A stretch of 34,406 bases of DNA from Paracoccaceae bacterium (GTDB lineage: Bacteria; Pseudomonadota; Alphaproteobacteria; Rhizobiales; Stappiaceae), in contig PARB01000085.1 of NCBI GenBank assembly GCA_002709505.1, forward strand, positions 1 to 34,406, given 5' to 3'. Shown here piece by piece: positions 16,291 through 25,148 of this stretch. How positions within the stretch are numbered: position 1 is the first letter of the stretch; every line of letters starts with the position of its first letter. Position numbers and translations under genes: made by a program. The notes below the pieces were generated by a model. The model did no database searches. It was not told the origin of the DNA and worked only from the letters and a program-made list of their open reading frames with translations.

Positions 16291-19200
16291 TCAAAACTCC
16301 AGAAGGTCAAGGTCCTCGCCCAGCGTCTTGCGGGCGATGTCGACAACACTCAGGTGGTGGGTGAAAAGGATCGGCTGCACCGTCTGCGACAGCTCGGCGA
16401 GCGCGTCGATCCCGGCCGCCGTGCGCGTATCGTCGAAGGTCTGGAACAGGTCGTCGCCGATGAAGGGCGCGGCTTCCGCCCGCGCCGAATAATCGGCCAG
16501 AAACGCCAGGCGCAGCGCCAGATAGAGCTGGTCGCGCGAGCCTTCGCTCATTGCCGTGACCGGCACCTGGCTGCCGTCGGACCGGCAGGCGACCAGATGG
16601 GCGCGGTCGTCGTCATCGAAGACCTGCGCCAATGTCGCGAAGGATCCGCCGGTCAGACGCTTCAGGATCGCGCCCGCGCGCGCCATCACCGGATCGCTGG
16701 TCTGTGCGCGGTGATGTTCCATCGCGGTCGACAACAGGCCCTCGGCCAGTTTCAGGATCATCCATTCCCGGCCGAGCGTCATCATCTCGTTTTCCGCCGC
16801 AAGCTTGCGGAAGGCCGCCCGCTCGACGCCGTCGCCGCGCTCCAGCCGGGCGCGCTCGGCCTTCTTCGCCTCAAGCGCATGGAAGGCCGCGTTGAGCGTC
16901 TCGGTCTGGGCCGTCTCCTCCCGCTCCAGCACGTCGAGATCGACGGAGGTGGCCTCGGCGTCGAAGCCCGCAAGCTCCGCCTCGACCTCCGCGCGACTTT
17001 CCCCCCGGGCCATATGGGCAAAGCGGCCAAGGGCCGTCTCCAGCGCCTCCCGCTCGGCATCGCGCCGGTCGAGGCGCATCGCCAGCGCCGCGAGATCGCC
17101 GTCGCGCAAGGTCTGGGGAAGATGCGAAAGCAGCTCCGCCAGCGCACTGTCCGCAGCCTCAAGCGCCTCGGCGCAGGCCGTGGATCGAGCGCGCGCGTCC
17201 CGCGCCTGCGTTTCCGCGCTGTCGCGACGCGTCTCGCTCGCCTGCGCCGCCTCAAGCCGCTTGTGCAGCTCATCCGCCGCCGCATCGGGAGCGTGATCGG
17301 CAAGGTCCGGCGCGATCTCCCCGATCAACGAGGCAAGCGCCGCATCGAAGGCGGCATTGTCGCGCCGCATCCCGTGCACGCGCCGGGCATCGGCGTCGCG
17401 CGCCTTCAGCTTTTCCGGCAGCTCGCGCCAGAGCGAAACCGCAGCAGCAGCCGCCTCCAGACCGGTGCCGGGCGGCAGGCCGATGCCCTGAAGGTCGGCA
17501 TCGAATGTCCCTCGCCAAGCGGTCAGGGCATCAAGGTTTTCCGCCGCCCTGCGTTCCAGATCGGTCAGCCGCTCCTGCGCGTCCTGACGGCGGGCCGCCA
17601 GCATGCGCCCCTCGCCCCACGCTTTCTGGCGCGCGGCGAACGCCTGTTCGACAAGCCGGACCAGTGCCTCCAGCGGCATCGCCCCCGGATCGGCGATCTC
17701 CAGCTCCTGCGCAATCGCCTCCAACGGAGTGCGGATGCTGCGGACGTTGTCGTGCAGCCCGGCGATTTCGTCGGCGAGCACATTCGCCTGCTCGAGGTCG
17801 TCGCGCGCGGCCTCCACGCCGTGGCGCCAGACGATCATCTCGCCGGGCGCCAGCGGCTCGACGCCGGCGGCCCGGAACAGGGCCAGATAGGAAGTCCTCT
17901 CCTCCCGATAGTCGGCGAGCATCCGCTCACGCTCGGCAGCGCCGCTCGTCCTGTCCGCCACAAGCGCGGCCCGGCGCTGGCTCATATCAGCATGACGCGA
18001 GACGCGGTCGGCCTCGCTGGCCGCGCGGTCGGCCAGACGGTCGGCTTCCAGCACGAGGGTCCTGTGCCGCTCGACAGCCGCCGACCGTTCCTCTTCGCTC
18101 GCGCCTGGCGCCTGCGCGAGCAGGTTCGTAAGCGCCGCGTCGCGCAAGTCGCGCGCCTCGGCAATGGCAGCCGGTGTCGGCACGTCGCCGGCTCGCTCCG
18201 TCTCTGCGATCTGCGCGTCGAGCCGTGCGAGTTCCTCCGCCTGCCTGCGGGCGCCCTCGTCATGCCGGCGCAATGCGTCCTCCAGCGCCGCAAGCCGCGT
18301 CCGGTGGTCGCTCAGCGTCTCCACGGACGGAAGCGCGACATCCGCAAGCGCCGCGACATCGGCAACCGGGGGAGACAGCCTTGCGCCCGCCTCCCGCGCC
18401 CGGCGCGCGGCGGTACGATGGCGTTCCTCGAGATCCGGCAAGGCCTCAAGCGCCCGGATATCGGGCGCAAGCGCGTCGAAGCGCGCGGCAAGAGGGGCGG
18501 GATCGGATGGCGCGTCCTGCCCAGGCGCGCCGGCAAATTTCGCCAGCGCGCTGCGTTGATCGGCAATGTCCTGCGCCAGTTGATCGCGCCGGGCGAGCAG
18601 CAGCCGTCCGCGTTCGATGCCATCACCAACGGTCGCCAGCGTCGCGTCGCTCGGCTGACGGGCGCCGAGGCTCTCGCTGTCGGTCGGCAAGGCCCCGAGC
18701 CCGAGACGGCGCAAGAGCGCGGCCAGATCCTGCGTCTGCTCATCCGCCTGGGCCTGCACCCGGGGAATGTCCTTGCGCCGCTCGCGATAGGCTCCCGTCT
18801 GGGCGAAAAGCCCGGTGACGGCCTCGGCCTTCGCGAGGAGCGCCCGGTCGGGGGCGATCCCGTCCCGCGCGCGCTCCGCGTCCTGCAGCGCCTCCGTCGC
18901 GGCGCGATGCGCGGTGCGCGCGCGGTCCCGGGCGTCAAGCCGGTCCCGCAGCGACCGACCGAACCCCGTCGCCACGGCGTCGAGATCGGCGAAATCGCCA
19001 AGCGTGCGCTCGTGTTCGCGCACCTCGGCAAGGAGCTTGTCGAACTGGTCGAGCTGCTGCAGCCGCGCCTGCCGCTTGCGAAGCTCGGTCAAGGCCGTGC
19101 GCGCCTCGTCGACCTCTGCCTCGCTGGCGGCAATCGCCTCGTTGATCGCCTTCCAGTCGCTGGCCCGCAGGCGATGGTCGCGTTCGTCCACCCGCGCCTC

Positions 19201-19803
19201 GTCATAGGCCGCCAGCGCCTGATAGAAGAGGCGCTCCTTCGCCGCGCGCGGCGTGAAGATCCTGTCGGCTTCGGAGGCGAGTGTCGCGCGCAAGTCGCGC
19301 AAGCCGCCAAGGCCGGAGGCGGCGGCAAGCAGCAGCCCGTCCTCGCCTCCCTCTCCGGAGATCATCGCCCGCGCACCGTCCTGCAGGCGCTGCGAATTCA
19401 GGCCGAAACTGCGCTCGAAGACATCCTGCGTGAGGCTGCCGAGGAAGGGGGCGAGCGCATCGTCGCGCAGCGGCGTCTCGGCCTCCTCATCGGCAAGCAG
19501 CGTGTTCTTGTTGCCGCGCCTGCGACGGAAGGCGATCGTCTCGCCCGCCCGGTTGCGCAGGGTCGCGGCGACGCGAAGGCTCGGGCCCGGATGCAGGAAA
19601 TCGTAGCGGTTCACATCCTCGCCATCCGCGGTCTTGCGCTTGTTTGAAAAGCCGAACAGCAGGTCGGAAAGGGCTGCGAGCGCCGAGCTCTTGCCCGCCT
19701 CGTTCGGTCCGTAGACGAGATGCAGCCGGGCATCGGCGCGAAAACGGAAGGTGACATCGGTCAGATTGCCGTAGCGCAGGAAATGAAGCCGCTCAAAGCG
19801 CAT
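16291..19803 (-). CDS. SMC-like AAA ATPase (YhaN family, SbcC-like)
   Basis: This 1170-residue ATPase has Walker A GPNEAGKSS (32-40) at the N-terminus. The ABC-type signature SEGSRDQLYLALRLAF begins near 1086 and Walker B is APFIGDDLFQ near 1112. Between them lie about 800 residues of charged, Glu/Arg/Ala-rich helices that read as two long coiled-coil arms, as in SMC and Rad50 proteins. The C-terminal LFTHHLSV fits the His switch. The early block LHPGPSLRVAATLRNRAG and FLGSLTQDVFERSFGLN is typical of YhaN-type proteins. No zinc-hook CxxC was seen. It should act with the YhaO-like nuclease just upstream as a Mre11-Rad50-like DNA-end processing machine. Its ATG overlaps that gene's stop by one base. 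Confidence 0.9.
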   Translation of the reverse strand: MRFERLHFLRYGNLTDVTFRFRADARLHLVYGPNEAGKSSALAALSDLLFGFSNKRKTADGEDVNRYDFLHPGPSLRVAATLRNRAGETIAFRRRRGNKNTLLADEEAETPLRDDALAPFLGSLTQDVFERSFGLNSQRLQDGARAMISGEGGEDGLLLAAASGLGGLRDLRATLASEADRIFTPRAAKERLFYQALAAYDEARVDERDHRLRASDWKAINEAIAASEAEVDEARTALTELRKRQARLQQLDQFDKLLAEVREHERTLGDFADLDAVATGFGRSLRDRLDARDRARTAHRAATEALQDAERARDGIAPDRALLAKAEAVTGLFAQTGAYRERRKDIPRVQAQADEQTQDLAALLRRLGLGALPTDSESLGARQPSDATLATVGDGIERGRLLLARRDQLAQDIADQRSALAKFAGAPGQDAPSDPAPLAARFDALAPDIRALEALPDLEERHRTAARRAREAGARLSPPVADVAALADVALPSVETLSDHRTRLAALEDALRRHDEGARRQAEELARLDAQIAETERAGDVPTPAAIAEARDLRDAALTNLLAQAPGASEEERSAAVERHRTLVLEADRLADRAASEADRVSRHADMSQRRAALVADRTSGAAERERMLADYREERTSYLALFRAAGVEPLAPGEMIVWRHGVEAARDDLEQANVLADEIAGLHDNVRSIRTPLEAIAQELEIADPGAMPLEALVRLVEQAFAARQKAWGEGRMLAARRQDAQERLTDLERRAAENLDALTAWRGTFDADLQGIGLPPGTGLEAAAAAVSLWRELPEKLKARDADARRVHGMRRDNAAFDAALASLIGEIAPDLADHAPDAAADELHKRLEAAQASETRRDSAETQARDARARSTACAEALEAADSALAELLSHLPQTLRDGDLAALAMRLDRRDAEREALETALGRFAHMARGESRAEVEAELAGFDAEATSVDLDVLEREETAQTETLNAAFHALEAKKAERARLERGDGVERAAFRKLAAENEMMTLGREWMILKLAEGLLSTAMEHHRAQTSDPVMARAGAILKRLTGGSFATLAQVFDDDDRAHLVACRSDGSQVPVTAMSEGSRDQLYLALRLAFLADYSARAEAAPFIGDDLFQTFDDTRTAAGIDALAELSQTVQPILFTHHLSVVDIARKTLGEDLDLLEF

Positions 19804-21050
19804 CAGCGGCCCCGCCCCGAAATGCGCTCGGCCAGCACGGCCTTTGCCTCCTGGATCAGCGTGTCGAGGTCCTCGCCGAAGGGCCGCGCCGGATCGAGCG
19901 CGCCATTGGGGATCTTGCGTCCCAGCTCGGCCAGATTGGCATTCGCGGCCGCCCCGAGATCCGGATCGCGCGCCGCCGCCTCCAGCAGGGCGGCAATGTC
20001 GAGGCTGCTATCGGCGAGCGGCAACGGGGCCCGGCCGGGCGCCTCGGCGACATCGAGCACCAGCTTTTCCAGCCAGACGTCCTGTCCGACCCGGTCAAGC
20101 GCGGCCTGAACCTCGTCTGCCAGCTGGCTGCGGTTTGCCAGCAACCAAGGGCGCAGCTCCGAGTGCCCATACAGCCGCAGGCGCAGCGCGACCGCACGCC
20201 CCCGCGCCGTCTGCGCCAGCGGCGCCAGCCCGTCTTCCACGGTGGCGAGCAGACCCGGGAGATCCTCGCACGCGCCGATGTCGAGCTCGAGACGCTCGAA
20301 GCGCGCCTCGTCGACGATCAGCCGCTCAAGACCTGAAACCCTGCCGTCCTCGACGGTGACGAGCACCGCGCCCTTTTCGCCGGTCTCGCGGCTGTTGCGG
20401 CCTTGCAGGTTGCCGGGAAAGACGACCGGCGGATCACGGTTCACCACCTCATACTGATGGACGTGGCCCAGAGCCCAGTAATCGTAGCCCTTGGCGGTCA
20501 GATCCTCCAGCGAACAGGGGGCATAGTCGGCATGGGGCGGACGCCCGGTCAGCGAGGTGTGAAGAACGCCGATGTTGACCTTGCCCGCAACCGGCGGCGG
20601 ATAGGCGCGCGCCAGATTGTCGGCCACATGGCGGTCGGCGAAACTCTGGCCGTGCAGGACGACGCCGAGCTCTTCCAGCGCATGGCTTTCCGGCTTGCGG
20701 GTACCGAAGGAGCGCACATTGTCGGGCAGGGAAATGCTCTTCGTGACCACGCTTTCCGCGTCATGATTGCCGCGCAGCACGAACACGGGAACGCCGGCGC
20801 GGTCGAGGCGCGCGATCTCGCGGTTGAAGAACAGGCCGACGGAATTGTCCTGCCATTCGCCGTCGTAGATGTCGCCGGCGATCACCAGGAAGTCGGCCTT
20901 GCGCTCCAGCGTGCGCGTCACCAGCGCCGTGAAGGCATTTCGCGTGGCATCGGCAAAACGGTCGGCCACCGCCGGATCCTTCAGGCTCAGGCCCCGAAAC
21001 GGGCTGCCGAGATGCAGGTCGGCCGCATGGACAAAGGAAAAGGACGCCAA
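19803..21050 (-). CDS. DNA repair exonuclease, SbcD/YhaO-like metallophosphoesterase
   Basis: This 415-residue protein has the calcineurin-type metallophosphoesterase motifs in order: DLH (11-13), GDIYDG (59-64), GNHD (94-97), VLHTS with His164, and GHVH (195-198). These should bind two manganese ions for nuclease activity. The region after ~residue 250 is less conserved and may be the partner-binding capping part. It is probably the Mre11-like partner of the YhaN ATPase encoded next. The start is TTG at 21050, directly after a run of seven T; no ATG or GTG in frame is close by. GGAA lies 8-9 bases upstream. It is the first gene of a three-gene overlapping operon with yhaN-like and serine hydrolase genes. 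Confidence 0.88.
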   Translation of the reverse strand: MASFSFVHAADLHLGSPFRGLSLKDPAVADRFADATRNAFTALVTRTLERKADFLVIAGDIYDGEWQDNSVGLFFNREIARLDRAGVPVFVLRGNHDAESVVTKSISLPDNVRSFGTRKPESHALEELGVVLHGQSFADRHVADNLARAYPPPVAGKVNIGVLHTSLTGRPPHADYAPCSLEDLTAKGYDYWALGHVHQYEVVNRDPPVVFPGNLQGRNSRETGEKGAVLVTVEDGRVSGLERLIVDEARFERLELDIGACEDLPGLLATVEDGLAPLAQTARGRAVALRLRLYGHSELRPWLLANRSQLADEVQAALDRVGQDVWLEKLVLDVAEAPGRAPLPLADSSLDIAALLEAAARDPDLGAAANANLAELGRKIPNGALDPARPFGEDLDTLIQEAKAVLAERISGRGR

Positions 21051-21167
21051 AAAAACAGTTCCGTTGCAAGAGGTCGGTCAATCGCGCCGGAGAATCGCTC
21101 CTCCGATCGGGTGTCAGGTTAGTGCATGCGACTGCCGGGTGAAACGGCGCTTGCGTGCCACCCAAGT

Positions 21168-23228
21168 TCACGACCGCCGGTGCGCGCGTTTCTTTCCGGC
21201 GGGAAGACGCCGGGGACGGCGGGCAAGGCCGTGCTCGGTCTTCGCCCACGCATGCGGCCGGCGCACGAGATCGACAACGGCGGCATAGAAGGCCAGGCTC
21301 TGGGCGAGCCAGTAGAAGGGAATGAACAGCAGGTCGACGAAGGGCGGCCAATGGCCCCGCGCCCTTGCGCCGGCGAAGGCAAGCACCGTCATGCTGCCAT
21401 AGGCGAGCGCGACGCTCGTGCCGGCGAGCGACAGCGTCACATTCGCCTGCCAGCTGGCATTGAAGGGGACCGGCGAGATCCCCGACCCATAGGCCAGAAG
21501 CACCCCCAGGAAGATCGGATGCGCGGCAAGCGTGACGACCATGGAGATCAGATACACGAGCAGGACGACGGTCTTTGTCCGGCGCAACTCGTCGGCAAGC
21601 ACCAGAGGATCGCGCAGGGTTACCAGCAGGGTCTGCAGCCACCCCTTCAGCCAGCGCGTCCGCTGCTTGTGCCAGGCGCTCCAGTTGAGCGGCGCCTCTT
21701 CGAAGGTCGTCGAGGCAAGGGTCTGCAGCTCGTAGCCGGCGCGGCTCAGGCGCAGGGACAGATCGGCATCTTCCGTCACATTGTAGGGATCCCAGCCGCC
21801 GACGGCCTCAAGTGCCGAGCGACGGAAGTGATTTGACGTGCCGCCAAGCGGAAACGGCCAGCCTCTCGCTGAAAGCCAGGGCAGCAGGCAGTCGAACAGC
21901 CCGGCATACTCGAGGCGAAACTGGCGGGCGAAGATACGGTGGCTGCCGTGATCGATCGCCAGATGCGCCTGCAGGCCCGCGACCCGCGGCGAAACCTCGC
22001 AAAAGCGCGCCGAGGCAAGACGCAACTGGTCCGGTTCCGGCCGATCCTCACCGTCATAGACAGCGATCAGTTCGCCCCGCGCAACCGCGAGGCCATGGCA
22101 CAAGGCCCTGGGTTTCGTCCGTGGTTCGCCTGCCGGCAAGACCACGGTTCGCATATGCGCCATCAGCAGCGGCTGAAGGGCCGCGCGGGTTTCATGGTCA
22201 TCTTCCCCAAGCAGAAAGAGGATCTCCAGCCGCTGGCGCGGATAGTCCAGCGCATCAAGGGCGGCCGCCAGGACGGGTGCGACCCGTGCCTCCCGATAGA
22301 GCGGCACCAGCACGCTGTAGAAGGGCGGCGGACCGGCCGGCGGCGCGCGTGTCGGCAACCGGCTGCGGCAGCCGGCGGCGCCCGCCATCATCCGCGCCAC
22401 GCCGGGGATCATCCCCAGAAGCGTGACAATGACCGACAGGCCGACCACGACCTGGCCCGGCGTCAGCAGCAGCCCTGCCGCGAAGGCCGCAAGCATGGCA
22501 CCGACGAGAGCGGCCTGCCCCTTGGGCATCGTCTGACGGGCGCTGACGTGCGCGCGCTCCACGCTGAGGCGCCCACCCGGATCGGCGGCGGCAATAGCCC
22601 GCGACAGCGCGCGCGGACTGGCGATGCGGATCCGCTCGCGCATGGCCGGAAAGCGGCGCAGATAGTCCTGAAATTCGGCGAAACTCTCGGGTGCGGGCGC
22701 CACCGCAAACAGCATCTCGCCGGTTTCCGCGCGGCCAACGGGAAGCGGCCCGCCCGTCTCGGACGGCGGCGGAAACCGTGGGTTGTGGCGGGAAACGAAA
22801 CTGCCCTCCGACAGGAAGCCAAGACCGGTTGCCTCCGCAAAGGCGCAATAATAGGCCTCCTGCGTCACCAGCCCCCGCTCAAGCAGCAGCCGGACCGGCG
22901 AGATCGCCATGGCCCGCGCTTCCCGGAAAACCGCCCGCAACACGCCATCGCTCAGTCCCCGGCTGCGCAACACGGAGATATCCGCTCCAAGAACGGATCC
23001 GCGCCCGTGAGCGTCGCCTTTTCGCCGCACAGGTCGGCCTGCCGAACGGCTGGACGGAGCGTCCCGCACGTAGGATACTGGCAGCAGGTCGGTCGGCTCC
23101 GGCGCGGCCCGGCGCCGACCGCCTGAAAACGACAGGCCCTGAAACGACCGGGAGCCAGGAGGACGCAATGGTGGTTCGAACATGCCTTGCGCTTCGCAAA
23201 TTGATTGACCGGAGCAGGCACCCGACAT
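21168..23228 (-). CDS. Membrane glycosyltransferase family 2 with N-terminal T2SSE_N/MshEN-like segment
   Basis: This processive-type GT2 is about 686 residues. Residues ~81-146 include AISPVRLLLERGLVTQEAYYCAFAEATGLGF, resembling the N-terminal domain of type II secretion ATPases (T2SSE_N/MshEN). Two hydrophobic segments (about 241-278) precede the catalytic domain, which begins at YSVLVPLYRE. Catalytic motifs are DGED (392-395), TEDAD (485-489) and QRTRW (522-526), the D, DxD, D, QxxRW set of polysaccharide synthases. Several C-terminal membrane helices follow. The ATG at 23228 with AGGTGG about eight bases upstream is chosen; the ATG at 23183 is possible and the open frame reaches 23405. 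No polymer can be named. It is divergent from the solute-binding gene. Confidence 0.85.
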   Translation of the reverse strand: MSGACSGQSICEAQGMFEPPLRPPGSRSFQGLSFSGGRRRAAPEPTDLLPVSYVRDAPSSRSAGRPVRRKGDAHGRGSVLGADISVLRSRGLSDGVLRAVFREARAMAISPVRLLLERGLVTQEAYYCAFAEATGLGFLSEGSFVSRHNPRFPPPSETGGPLPVGRAETGEMLFAVAPAPESFAEFQDYLRRFPAMRERIRIASPRALSRAIAAADPGGRLSVERAHVSARQTMPKGQAALVGAMLAAFAAGLLLTPGQVVVGLSVIVTLLGMIPGVARMMAGAAGCRSRLPTRAPPAGPPPFYSVLVPLYREARVAPVLAAALDALDYPRQRLEILFLLGEDDHETRAALQPLLMAHMRTVVLPAGEPRTKPRALCHGLAVARGELIAVYDGEDRPEPDQLRLASARFCEVSPRVAGLQAHLAIDHGSHRIFARQFRLEYAGLFDCLLPWLSARGWPFPLGGTSNHFRRSALEAVGGWDPYNVTEDADLSLRLSRAGYELQTLASTTFEEAPLNWSAWHKQRTRWLKGWLQTLLVTLRDPLVLADELRRTKTVVLLVYLISMVVTLAAHPIFLGVLLAYGSGISPVPFNASWQANVTLSLAGTSVALAYGSMTVLAFAGARARGHWPPFVDLLFIPFYWLAQSLAFYAAVVDLVRRPHAWAKTEHGLARRPRRLPAGKKRAHRRS

Positions 23229-23294
23229 CCGCCGCGCCACCTGAGCAAAAGTGATGAGTGTCCGTTGCCAGACCACCAAATTTAGACGGTAAAA

Positions 23295-24188
23295 ATGCCA
23301 GTTGCATTTGACAGCAAGCACAACCGCATTGCAAGCATGGCGATAGCCGTCGCCTGCGCATTCCTTGCGATTGGCTCGGGACCCACACGTGCGGTCGCGC
23401 AACAACTATCGGAGCCGCCGTCGGCGAGCGACGTCACGGTGCCCAATTTCTGGGATCCGCGCGGGGCGGGCGACCGGCCGACCGCCACCCCGGAAACCAT
23501 CCGTTTTCTGGCCAGCGACGATTTTCCGCCGTTTTCCTTCCGCGACGGGACGGGACGGCTGACCGGCTTCAACATCGATCTGGCGCGGGCGCTGTGCGAG
23601 GAACTCGACAGCGCCTGTTCCCTGCGCATCAAATCCTTCGACGCGCTGGTGCCGGCGCTGGTGCGCGAGGAAGGCGACGCCATCATCGCCGGCCTGGCGA
23701 CCACCGAGGCCAATGCGAAAACGCTGCTGTTCTCGGACCCCTACCTGCGTCTGCCGGCCCGTTTCGCGGTGCTGACCGGAACCGAGATCGACGTCACCCC
23801 GGAAGGACTGGCCGACAAACGCATTTCGGTAACGGAAGGAACGGTGCACGAGGCGTTTCTGAAACGCTATTTCGGCGAAGCGGAGATAAAGACCTACACA
23901 AGCGAAACCGAGGCGCGGGCAGCACTCGGCACGGAAGAGGTCGACGTCCATTTCGGCGACGGGCTGTCGCTGTCGTTCTGGCTGAACGGCGAGACCTCGG
24001 CGGACTGCTGCGCCTTCGCCGGCGGTCCGTGGCTGGAGCCGGGCTATTTCGACCACAGCCTGACCATCGCCTTCAGGAGCGAGGACACCTTCCGCCAGGA
24101 AGCGGTCAATCACGCGCTCTACCGGCTGCAGCAGAACGGAACCTATTCCGAGCTCTATCTACGCTATTTCCCTGTCAGCTTTTACTGA
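23295..24188 (+). CDS. Periplasmic solute-binding protein, amino-acid type (SBP_bac_3)
   Basis: This 297-residue protein has a signal peptide ending near AVAQ. The mature part reads as a bacterial extracellular solute-binding protein family 3: FLASDDFPPFSFRDGTGRLTGFNIDLARALCEELD, IAGLATTEANAKTLLFSDPY, and VDVHFGDGLSLSFWL. The pattern suits polar amino acids or similar small ligands; the ligand is unknown. No permease or ATPase gene is adjacent, so it is an orphan component or a sensor partner. It starts at the ATG at 23295; a second ATG at 23337 would remove the basic leader. It is divergent from the GT2 gene 66 bases away, and its 3' end overlaps the convergent desaturase gene by 30 bases. 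Confidence 0.85.
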   Translation: MPVAFDSKHNRIASMAIAVACAFLAIGSGPTRAVAQQLSEPPSASDVTVPNFWDPRGAGDRPTATPETIRFLASDDFPPFSFRDGTGRLTGFNIDLARALCEELDSACSLRIKSFDALVPALVREEGDAIIAGLATTEANAKTLLFSDPYLRLPARFAVLTGTEIDVTPEGLADKRISVTEGTVHEAFLKRYFGEAEIKTYTSETEARAALGTEEVDVHFGDGLSLSFWLNGETSADCCAFAGGPWLEPGYFDHSLTIAFRSEDTFRQEAVNHALYRLQQNGTYSELYLRYFPVSFY

Positions 24189-25007
24189 CCCCTGCCCGGT
24201 GCTCTCGACCGCCCGATCCGCCGCGGGGCGGCGAAACGGCAAGGCGAGGCTCCAGAAATAGCCGGCCGGCTCCGGCGTCTGGTATTCGGCAAGCCCGATG
24301 GTCATCCCCGTATGGCCCTCGCGCGGCTGGTCGACATAGGTGCGAAACAGCCGGTCCCAGATCGACAGGTTGAAGCCGTAGTTGGAATCCGTCTCGCTGC
24401 GGATGACCGAATGATGCACGCGGTGCATGTCCGGGGTCACGATCAAAAGCCGCAGTCCCCGGTCGAGCCAGCCCGGCAGCCGCACATTGGCATGGTTGAA
24501 CATGGCCGCGCCGTTGAGCACGACCTCGAACACCAGAACCGCGAGGACGGGAATGCCGAAGGCGACCACGACCGCCGCCTTCCACGCCATGGAGATCAGG
24601 ATTTCCAGCGGGTGAAACCGAAGCGCGGTGGTCACGTCGATGTCGCGATCCGCATGATGCATCTTGTGAATGCGCCACAAGAGCGGGATCTTGTGCGAAG
24701 CCCAGTGCTCCGCCCAGACGGCGAAATCCAGGATCACGAAGCCGAGCACGGCGGCAATCCAGACCGGCATGCCGGCCATGGCAAAGAGGCCGTATCCGCC
24801 CTCGCTCGCCCAGAGCGCAATCCCGACGGCCGCCATCGGAAACACGATGCGCAGCACGGCCGTATCGGTGGCAACGATCGCAAGGTTGGTCAGCCACCTG
24901 CGGCCGCGCCCCAGCGTCAGCTCGCGGCGCGGCAGGAAAAGCTCGAAGGCCGCCATCGCCGCGAAAATTCCGAAAAACAGCAGGAGCCTGATTGTCGCTT
25001 CGTCCAC
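24159..25007 (-). CDS. Sterol desaturase/fatty acid hydroxylase family protein
   Basis: This 282-residue membrane protein has the three histidine clusters of the diiron hydroxylase superfamily: HWASH (101-105), HKMHH (114-118) and HRVHH (195-199), with FHPLE and FNHAN between them. Several membrane helices flank them. It likely hydroxylates or desaturates a lipid; sterol itself is unlikely in this organism. The start is GTG at 25007 with GAGGG six bases upstream. The C-terminal ~30 residues overlap the convergent solute-binding gene. It is divergent from the alpha/beta hydrolase gene. Confidence 0.9.
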   Translation of the reverse strand: MDEATIRLLLFFGIFAAMAAFELFLPRRELTLGRGRRWLTNLAIVATDTAVLRIVFPMAAVGIALWASEGGYGLFAMAGMPVWIAAVLGFVILDFAVWAEHWASHKIPLLWRIHKMHHADRDIDVTTALRFHPLEILISMAWKAAVVVAFGIPVLAVLVFEVVLNGAAMFNHANVRLPGWLDRGLRLLIVTPDMHRVHHSVIRSETDSNYGFNLSIWDRLFRTYVDQPREGHTGMTIGLAEYQTPEPAGYFWSLALPFRRPAADRAVESTGQGSVKADREIA

Positions 25008-25148
25008 GGGGAACCCTCATTGACCAAGTTTGCGCGGCGCGGACACCGGGACAAGTCCCCGGCGCCGTCGATCCCGCTTGAACCATACTCTCCCGCGTGA
25101 CATAGGCGAGCAACGTTCTCGTCAAGTTTTCGCGACCAAAGGCCACAT

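Noticed and set aside
15910..19647. A 1245-codon open frame on the plus strand opposite the YhaN-like gene
   Set aside because: It is antisense to a well-supported ATPase gene, has an Arg-rich biased composition, and shows no recognisable domain. Long antisense frames are expected at this GC content.
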